Shown here piece by piece: positions 6,363 through 12,260 of a DNA stretch of 12,260 nucleotides. The number at the start of each line of letters is the position of its first letter. Position 1 is the first letter of the stretch. This DNA is from Thermodesulfobacteriota bacterium. Its GTDB lineage: Bacteria; Desulfobacterota_D; UBA1144; Nemesobacterales; UBA2774. The translations under genes and the position numbers were made by a program. The notes beneath the pieces are model-generated. The model made no database searches. It saw nothing but the letters and a program-made list of their open reading frames with translations, and had not been told where the DNA came from. The stretch is from NCBI GenBank assembly GCA_039028315.1, contig JBCCIH010000049.1:1-12260 (forward strand), read 5' to 3'.

Positions 6363-9300
6363 CTAATTACCACTGACGCGGGCAAGATCACTCTTATTTT
6401 CTTCAAAAGCTGCCATAAGAGCTTCATCTCCGCTAAGCCCCTTCTGTTCTACTCTTTCAATGGCCCCTAACATTCGTTTATAGTCTTTTGGCATTACTTT
6501 TACAAATTTTTCTTCTATATTACTCCAGTTTGAAAGAACTTCTTTTCCTCTTTCACTTCCGGTGTATTCAACATGATTCTTAATCATATCTCTAACTTCC
6601 TGAGCATCATCTGAGCTCATAGGCTCAAGATCAACCATCTCTTGATTGCAGCGAATTGAGAAATCGCCTTCTACGTCTAATACGTAAGCAACTCCTCCAG
6701 ACATACCGGCCGCAAAGTTTCTTCCTGTGCTTCCAAGCACCACTACCCTGCCGCCTGTCATATATTCACAGCCATGGTCACCAACGCCCTCTACTACGGT
6801 TTTCACTCCGCTGTTTCTAACACAGAACCTCTCTCCTGCAAGACCTCTAATATATGCCTCACCACCGGTTGCGCCGTAGAACGCAACGTTTCCGATAATT
6901 ATATTCTCTTCTGCAACAAACGTAGACTGCTTTGGCGGATAAACAATTATTTTCCCTCCTGAAAGACCCTTTCCTATGTAGTCGTTGGAATCGCCTTCCA
7001 AAATCAATGTCATATATCTAGGCACAAATGCACCAAAGCTCTGCCCTGCTGAACCATTGAAGTGAAGCCTAACTGTTTCCTCAGGCAGTCCGTCGGCACC
7101 GTACTTTTTCGTAAGCTCGCTTCCTAAAATTGTTCCTACGGTGCGGTCTATATTTTTAATAGGGACAATTGCCTCAATAGGCTCCGCATTTTCAAGTGTC
7201 GGTTTACATATATCTAATAGGACTTTGTTATCTAGCACTTCTTCAAGACCATGGTCCTGCTCTATCATGGAATACCTGCCGTAATCACTTGGAACATCAG
7301 GCTGATAAATCACATCCGACATGTTCACTCCTTTAGCTTTCCAATGGTCAATGACTTCTCTCATTTCAAGCTTATCAGTTCGGCCTATCATCTCGTTTAT
7401 GGTCCTAAAACCAAGCTCTGCCATAAGTTCTCTAATTTCCTGGGCAATAAAATGCATGAAATTAACTACATGAGTCGGATCGCCCATAAATTTTTTGCGA
7501 AGCTCCGGGTTTTGCGTAGCCACACCCACCGGGCAAGTGTCTAAGTGACACACGCGCATCATAATACAGCCTAAAATAATAAGCGGCGCTGTTGAAAATC
7601 CATACTCTTCTGCCCCTAAAAGAGCCGCTATAACCACGTCGCGTCCGGTTTTCATCTGGCCGTCAGTCTCAAGTACAACCCTGCTTCTAAGGTTATTTAT
7701 AAGTAGTGTTTGATGAGTCTCTGCAAGTCCAAGCTCCCAAGGAAGCCCTGCGTGCTGAATGCTACTCTGAGGAGATGCTCCGGTCCCGCCGTCATATCCG
7801 CTTATCAGAATTACATCCGCATGACCTTTTGCCACACCAGCGGCAATTGTGCCTACACCTACTTCAGAGACGAGCTTTACATTAATGCGTGCATTTTGAT
7901 TTGCGTTCTTTAAATCGTGTATTAGCTCAGCCAGATCCTCGATAGAATAGATATCGTGATGAGGCGGAGGTGAAATAAGACCCACTCCCGGCGTTGAAAG
8001 CCTAACTTTTGCAATCCAGGGGTATACTTTTCTGCCAGGCAGCTGGCCGCCCTCTCCTGGTTTTGCGCCCTGAGCTATTTTAATTTGAATTTCTTCTGCG
8101 TTGACTAAATATTCGCCAGTTACTCCAAAGCGTCCGGAGGCAACCTGTTTAATTGAACTTCTTCTTAAATCCCCATTATCATCCGGGATGTTTCTATCCG
8201 TGTCCTCTCCGCCCTCGCCGGTGTTGCTCTTACCGCCGATTCTGTTCATAGCTATAGCCAGGCTCTCATGGGCCTCTTGGCTTATTGCTCCGTAGGACAT
8301 AGCGCCTGTTTTAAAGCGCTTGCATATTGACTCAACCGACTCTACTTCATCAAGTGGAATAGGGTCATTATCAGTTTTTAGCTCTAGCAGACCCCTTAGG
8401 GTTGCGAGTTGTTTAGATTCATCCGTTACAAGATCTGAGAATTTCTTAAACTCTTGATAGTTATTTGTTCTGCATGCGCGCTGTAGCATGTGGACTGATT
8501 TTGGGTTAAATGCGTGATGCTCACCGCCCGGGCGCCATTGATAAAGTCCGCCCTCATCAAGAGTCTCCGGAACCACGTCGCGCTCCGGATAGGCTGTGTC
8601 ATAGCGCATTTTTATCTCTTGAGTAATTACATCTATACCTGCGCCCTTAATCCTGGTCGGCGTCCAGGTGAAATATTTATCAATAAAGTCATGGTTTAGC
8701 CCAATTGCTTCAAATATTTGAGCACCGTGGTAGCTCTGAATTGCTGAGATGCCAATTTTGGACATCGTTTTTACCACGCCCTTAACTACGCTCTTGTTGT
8801 AGTTGATTATCGCCTTTTGTTTTTCAATACCGCCAAGCATACCCTCATCAATCATGTCTTCTATGGTTTCATAGGCAAGATAAGGATTAATTGCACTTAT
8901 GCCGTATCCAATAAGCAGTGCAAAATGATGAACCTCTCTTGGCTCAGCTGATTCGAGCACTAAACCAACCTTCATCCTGTTACCGTTTCTGATTAAGTGG
9001 TGATGAAGACCGGCCGTTGCCAATAGTGCGGGTATTGGTGCGTTTTCCTTATTAAAGCCTCGGTCAGAGAGAATTAAGATGTTAGCTCCGTTTGATATTG
9101 CCTTGTCAGCGCTGTCAAAAAGTTCCTCTAGCGCACTCTCAAGCCCGGTGCTTCCATCTGCAATTTTAAACAGTATTGGAAGAGTCTCAGATTTAAAGTT
9201 GCCGCTATCAAGACTCTTTATCTTATTTAGATCCTGATTTGTTAACACAGGATCATTAAGTCTTATCTTCCTGCAGTTCAGTGGAGAAGGGTTTAAGATA

Positions 9301-10964
9301 TTAGGCTCTGGCCCAAGAGTCATCTGGGTGGCGGTAATAAGCTCTTCTCTAATAGAGTCAATCGCAGGGTTAGTTACTTGTGCAAATAGCTGTTTGAAAT
9401 ATTCATAGAGCAGCCTAGGCTTGCTTGATAAAATAGCTATAGGAGTGTCTTTGCCCATTGATCCTATTGGTTCTACAGCATTGTTTGCCATAGGGCCAAT
9501 TAAAACCCTTAGGTCTTCAAAAGTATATCCAAAAGCCCTTTGTCTAAGTAGAACTTTTTCATGATCTGACGGGTACTCACTCTCTGAATCAGATGCTTCG
9601 ATATCGTCGATTGAAACTAAATTCTCGTTCAGCCATTCTCTATATGGCAGCTCTTTTGATAGTTTTTCCTTTAACTCTTGGTCTTCAACAATTCTGCCTT
9701 CTTCAGTGTCAATTAGAAACATCCTGCCAGGCTGAAGTCTTCCTTTTTGAAGCACCATCTCAGCAGGAACATCAAGTACTCCTACCTCAGAGCCCATAAT
9801 TACCATATCGTCTTTTGTAACGTAGTAGCGTGAAGGTCTTAAGCCGTTTCTGTCCAGAATTGCACCAACTTTTGTTCCATCTGTAAAACCTATAGATGCC
9901 GGGCCGTCCCAAGGCTCCATCATACAGCTGTGATATTCGTAAAAGGCTTTTTTCTCATCACTCATGGTTGTGTGGTTTGACCATGGCTCCGGTATCATCA
10001 TCATTACTGCATGCTCAATCGGGCGACCGGCGAGATACAAAAATTCAACACAGTTATCAAAGTTGCCGGAGTCACTGCCGTCGGGTGAGATTATAGGGAA
10101 TGTCTTTTGAAGGTCTTCCCCAAAAACATCGGATGAAAATACCCCTTGTCTGGCATGCATCCAGTTGATATTGCCCCTCATTGTATTGATCTCACCGTTA
10201 TGAACTATATAACGGTAGGGGTGAGAGCGATCCCAGCTAGGAAATGTATTAGTGCTAAAGCGAGAATGAACAAGCGCTATAGCAGATTCCATATCTGGAT
10301 CATTTAAATCTGGATAGAATTTATCTAACTGCCATGTTGTTAACATTCCTTTATAAATTGTAGTTTTGCATGAGAGGCTTGCTATGTAGAAGAAATCCCC
10401 TCCTTTCATGCCTGAGAGTTTGATCTCATTTAAAGCTCTTTTTTGAACCACAAAGAGCTTACGCTCAAAATGCATCTGATCGCTTATTTGTGGTCCGGGT
10501 TTAATAAAAACCTGTTTTATAAAGGGCTCACAGGAAATTGCTGTATTTCCTAATGATTCATTATCAGTCGGAACATTTCGCCAGCCTAGAGGCTCTAAGC
10601 CTTCTTCTTGTAGTATCTTTTCAAAGGTTTTGGCGCACTCTCTTCTTTCCTCCGGATTTTGAGTAAAGAATATAGTTCCTACTCCGTAATTATCGTCTGA
10701 TGGAAGTGCTATATCTATATCATTGCATACCTTTGTAAAAAATTTATGAGGTATTTGTATAAGAATCCCGGCGCCGTCACCGGTATTAGCTTCACATCCG
10801 CATGCGCCACGGTGTTCTAGATTTAAAAGCACCTCAATGGCGTTACGTACTATTTTATTCGATTTTTCGCCTTTTATATTGACCACAAACCCCATACCAC
10901 AAGAGTCATGCTCAAAACTAGGGTCATAAAGACCCTGTTTAGGCGGATATCCCACAGGCTTCAT
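6363..10964 (-). CDS. gltB: Glutamate synthase large (alpha) subunit
   Basis: GltB hydrolyses glutamine, channels the ammonia about 30 angstroms, and reductively adds it to 2-oxoglutarate on FMN to yield glutamate. It is full length at 1533 residues. The first 21 residues look like the removable propeptide, leaving Cys22 (HDSCGMGF) as N-terminal nucleophile. The class II glutaminase domain spans about 22-420 and contains HNGEINT (255-261). A central domain follows, then the FMN/2-oxoglutarate barrel at about 870-1200 with GAMSYGAISQEAHE (887-900) and SGYDGGTGASP (1055-1065). The [3Fe-4S] ligands are Cys1133, Cys1139 and Cys1144 (CX5CX4C). The glycine-rich beta-helix domain covers about 1270-1510. 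AGGAAGG at 10972-10978 is 7 nt before the ATG. No frameshift or missing catalytic residue was seen. It is read first in gltB-gltD. Confidence 0.98.
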   Translation of the reverse strand: MKPVGYPPKQGLYDPSFEHDSCGMGFVVNIKGEKSNKIVRNAIEVLLNLEHRGACGCEANTGDGAGILIQIPHKFFTKVCNDIDIALPSDDNYGVGTIFFTQNPEERRECAKTFEKILQEEGLEPLGWRNVPTDNESLGNTAISCEPFIKQVFIKPGPQISDQMHFERKLFVVQKRALNEIKLSGMKGGDFFYIASLSCKTTIYKGMLTTWQLDKFYPDLNDPDMESAIALVHSRFSTNTFPSWDRSHPYRYIVHNGEINTMRGNINWMHARQGVFSSDVFGEDLQKTFPIISPDGSDSGNFDNCVEFLYLAGRPIEHAVMMMIPEPWSNHTTMSDEKKAFYEYHSCMMEPWDGPASIGFTDGTKVGAILDRNGLRPSRYYVTKDDMVIMGSEVGVLDVPAEMVLQKGRLQPGRMFLIDTEEGRIVEDQELKEKLSKELPYREWLNENLVSIDDIEASDSESEYPSDHEKVLLRQRAFGYTFEDLRVLIGPMANNAVEPIGSMGKDTPIAILSSKPRLLYEYFKQLFAQVTNPAIDSIREELITATQMTLGPEPNILNPSPLNCRKIRLNDPVLTNQDLNKIKSLDSGNFKSETLPILFKIADGSTGLESALEELFDSADKAISNGANILILSDRGFNKENAPIPALLATAGLHHHLIRNGNRMKVGLVLESAEPREVHHFALLIGYGISAINPYLAYETIEDMIDEGMLGGIEKQKAIINYNKSVVKGVVKTMSKIGISAIQSYHGAQIFEAIGLNHDFIDKYFTWTPTRIKGAGIDVITQEIKMRYDTAYPERDVVPETLDEGGLYQWRPGGEHHAFNPKSVHMLQRACRTNNYQEFKKFSDLVTDESKQLATLRGLLELKTDNDPIPLDEVESVESICKRFKTGAMSYGAISQEAHESLAIAMNRIGGKSNTGEGGEDTDRNIPDDNGDLRRSSIKQVASGRFGVTGEYLVNAEEIQIKIAQGAKPGEGGQLPGRKVYPWIAKVRLSTPGVGLISPPPHHDIYSIEDLAELIHDLKNANQNARINVKLVSEVGVGTIAAGVAKGHADVILISGYDGGTGASPQSSIQHAGLPWELGLAETHQTLLINNLRSRVVLETDGQMKTGRDVVIAALLGAEEYGFSTAPLIILGCIMMRVCHLDTCPVGVATQNPELRKKFMGDPTHVVNFMHFIAQEIRELMAELGFRTINEMIGRTDKLEMREVIDHWKAKGVNMSDVIYQPDVPSDYGRYSMIEQDHGLEEVLDNKVLLDICKPTLENAEPIEAIVPIKNIDRTVGTILGSELTKKYGADGLPEETVRLHFNGSAGQSFGAFVPRYMTLILEGDSNDYIGKGLSGGKIIVYPPKQSTFVAEENIIIGNVAFYGATGGEAYIRGLAGERFCVRNSGVKTVVEGVGDHGCEYMTGGRVVVLGSTGRNFAAGMSGGVAYVLDVEGDFSIRCNQEMVDLEPMSSDDAQEVRDMIKNHVEYTGSERGKEVLSNWSNIEEKFVKVMPKDYKRMLGAIERVEQKGLSGDEALMAAFEENKSDLARVSGN

Positions 10965-10996
10965 AAAAACACCTTCCTAAAAATTATTAACAATTG

Positions 10997-11017
10997 AAGT
11001 AATTTTATTGATTACTT
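10997..11017. repeat. 7-bp perfect inverted repeat in the gltB leader
   Basis: AAGTAAT (10997-11003) and ATTACTT (11011-11017) are exact reverse complements separated by 7 bases, 33-53 nt before the gltB ATG and about 20 nt from its SD. In RNA it would be an AU-rich hairpin of low stability, so a protein-binding site is at least as likely as a structural role. It does not match the NtcA form GTA-N8-TAC, because its GTA and TAC are 11 bases apart. Confidence 0.35.
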
Positions 11018-11023
11018 TAGAGG

Positions 11024-11057
11024 ATTGACCCATAAAAAGCGGCCAACTGACCCATCA
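11024..11057. repeat. Direct repeat TGACCCAT, two copies 22 bp apart
   Basis: TGACCCAT occurs at 11026-11033 and 11048-11055. The 12-base windows 11024-11035 and 11046-11057 agree at 10 of 12 positions. The 22-bp period is close to two helical turns, as in tandem activator or transposase sites. The repeats lie between the predicted gltB promoter and its SD. A second repeat pair lies just upstream (GTCAAC at 11084-11089 and 11104-11109). Confidence 0.5.
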
Positions 11058-11059
11058 TA

Positions 11060-11088
11060 AATTTAAGTTGAAACAGGCTACAAGTCAA
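11060..11088 (-). promoter_or_regulatory. Predicted sigma70-type promoter of gltB-gltD
   Basis: On the minus strand TTGACT (11088-11083) is followed at 17 bp by TAAATT (11065-11060), a 5/6 and 4/6 match to consensus. Transcription would begin near 11053, giving a leader of about 90 nt containing the TGACCCAT repeats and the AAGTAAT inverted repeat. A consensus TTGACA at 11108-11103 has no acceptable -10 at 17 bp. Predicted by eye only. Confidence 0.4.
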
Positions 11089-11131
11089 CTCGAGAAGCTT
11101 TTTGTCAACCCTAACAGTAGTATTTTAACAT

Positions 11132-11145
11132 AAAAAGGCCCTTTT
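11132..11145 (-). terminator. Possible weak terminator after nadE
   Basis: About 20 nt beyond the nadE stop, the minus strand reads AAAAGG-G-CCTTTT with one further T. The inverted repeat is perfect (6+1+6), but the usable stem is only about 5 bp because a hairpin needs a 3-base loop. It is in the right place to end nadE before the gltB promoter, though short. A 4-bp stem overlapping the stop codon (11159-11170) is weaker still. Confidence 0.3.
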
Positions 11146-11164
11146 GCACATTTGTATCGGCTTA

Positions 11165-12259
11165 TCAGCCTTTGTAGAGGTTGGTAATAGGAAAACGTCT
11201 GTCTTTTCCAAAGGCTCGGGCGGTAATTTTAACTCCCGGAGGGGCTTGTCTTCTCTTATATTCGTTTTGGTCAACCATTTTGATGATTCTCTTGACCATA
11301 GACATCTTAAATCCCTGCTCTACTATCTCATCTGCGCTTAAATCATCCTCTACATATGCTTTTAATATCGGATCCAGCACCTCATAGGGCGGAAGAGAGT
11401 CAGTATCCTGCTGATCAGGCCTAAGCTCTGCTGAAGGAGGCTTTGTCAATATGGATTTTGGTATTATCTGCTCACCGTTTGATTTGTTAAAATAGCGTGC
11501 GAGCTCATATACTAGAAGTTTGGGTACGTCTTTAATTACAGCAAACCCGCCTGCCATATCTCCGTAAAGCGTACAGTACCCAACACTCATCTCACTCTTA
11601 TTACCTGTAGTTAGTATGAGCCAGCCAAACTTGTTTGAAAGCGCCATAAGTATATTCCCTCTTATGCGCGCCTGTAGGTTTTCTTCTGTTATATCAGGTT
11701 TTTTCCCTGCAAAAATAGTCGAGAAAGTCTCCTCATAAGATTTAAATGAATTTTCAATTGGGATATTAATCAGCTCAATGCCAAGATTCTTAGCTAATTT
11801 CTCAGAATCCGTTACGCTTCCCTTGGAACTATATTTAGAAGGCATTGAAACTCCGTAGACATTGTGCTTTCCAAGAGCTTGTACTGCAACAGCCGCGACA
11901 ACTGCGGAATCTATGCCGCCGCTAAGCCCTATTGCAACTTTTTTAAAACCGTTTTTAGTCACATAATCCTTAGTACCCATAACAAGGGCTTTCAAGATTT
12001 CTTCCTCATTTTCACTAAAACTCTCAATCCGCTTTTTTAATACCGGTTTTGTTTTTCGTTTCATACCATTTGCAATTTCTATGACCTCTGCCCTTTCAGA
12101 ATGCATCACAAGCGCATGTCGTTCCTTGCGTCTTCTTGGGTCATGAATTCTTGAGCGAAAAACCCTATTTACATTTATATCCGCTATTAGAAGGTCTTCC
12201 TCAAAAGACTTGGCTCTAGCTATAATATCGCCTGACTCTCCAATTACTACGCTGTGTCC
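11165..12259 (-). CDS. nadE: Glutamine-dependent NAD+ synthetase, 3' part (runs off right edge)
   Basis: NadE converts nicotinate adenine dinucleotide to NAD+ with ATP and glutamine. The frame is open from the window edge to a TGA at 11165, giving 364 visible residues. The first roughly 50 (GHSVVIGESGDII, FEEDLLIADINV) are the end of an N-terminal nitrilase-type glutaminase domain, so this is the two-domain glutamine-dependent form and not the short ammonia-only enzyme. The synthetase domain has the ATP PP-loop SGGIDS (about 11906-11923), LTTGNKSEMSVGYCTLYGDMAGG, PPSAELRPDQQDTDSLPPY, and the typical C-terminal ITARAFGKDRRFPITN. A GTG/ATG pair at 12104-12109 is internal and should not be taken as the start. 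The catalytic Glu-Lys-Cys of the glutaminase part lies outside the window. It is read toward gltB, with 200 bp between. Confidence 0.95.
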   Translation of the reverse strand, partial: GHSVVIGESGDIIARAKSFEEDLLIADINVNRVFRSRIHDPRRRKERHALVMHSERAEVIEIANGMKRKTKPVLKKRIESFSENEEEILKALVMGTKDYVTKNGFKKVAIGLSGGIDSAVVAAVAVQALGKHNVYGVSMPSKYSSKGSVTDSEKLAKNLGIELINIPIENSFKSYEETFSTIFAGKKPDITEENLQARIRGNILMALSNKFGWLILTTGNKSEMSVGYCTLYGDMAGGFAVIKDVPKLLVYELARYFNKSNGEQIIPKSILTKPPSAELRPDQQDTDSLPPYEVLDPILKAYVEDDLSADEIVEQGFKMSMVKRIIKMVDQNEYKRRQAPPGVKITARAFGKDRRFPITNLYKG

Positions 12260-12260
12260 G

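Noticed and set aside
11089..11100. CTCGAGAAGCTT (adjacent XhoI and HindIII sites) as possible vector sequence
   Set aside because: No other vector-like sequence surrounds it, and the flanks continue the local repeat pattern.
11165..12109. nadE as a complete short gene starting near 12109
   Set aside because: The frame continues open to the window edge and encodes recognisable glutaminase-domain sequence, so the start is outside the window.

Overview
The window carries ordinary core metabolism from an AT-leaning bacterium (roughly 40-45% GC by eye). It holds six recognisable protein genes and no tRNA, rRNA, CRISPR array, phage gene or intact insertion sequence. BioA and BioB resemble the Bacillus/deltaproteobacterial type, and glutamate synthase is the two-subunit NADPH type. 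This points to a Gram-negative lineage near the old Deltaproteobacteria or an uncultured relative, but the window does not settle the phylum.

Layout: positions 1-3165 hold a minus-strand biotin operon read bioB > bioA > bioF; bioF runs off the left edge. A divergent 161-bp spacer (3166-3326) separates it from a plus-strand NAD(P)+-dependent aldehyde dehydrogenase (3327-4802). That gene meets gltD tail to tail with only 2 bp between stop codons. gltD (4805-6289) and gltB (6363-10964) lie on the minus strand in the order gltB > gltD. A 200-bp spacer (10965-11164) holds the gltB leader and promoter region, followed by the 3' part of glutamine-dependent NAD+ synthetase (nadE, from 11165 to the right edge), also minus.

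How they work together: BioF, BioA and BioB catalyse three steps of biotin assembly (pimeloyl thioester to KAPA, KAPA to DAPA, dethiobiotin to biotin). The DAPA-to-dethiobiotin step (BioD) is not in view. GltB and GltD form glutamate synthase, which turns glutamine plus 2-oxoglutarate into two glutamates with NADPH. NadE also uses glutamine as nitrogen donor. The aldehyde dehydrogenase has no clear functional link to its neighbours.

I found no undescribed multi-gene system. The most notable observations are small. bioB has no ATG, GTG or TTG that could start a functional protein, and appears to begin at ATT behind a strong GGAGG. A perfect 21-bp palindrome sits on the probable bioB -35 element. 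The gltB leader holds a set of phased short repeats that could be operators or a decayed insertion-sequence end.
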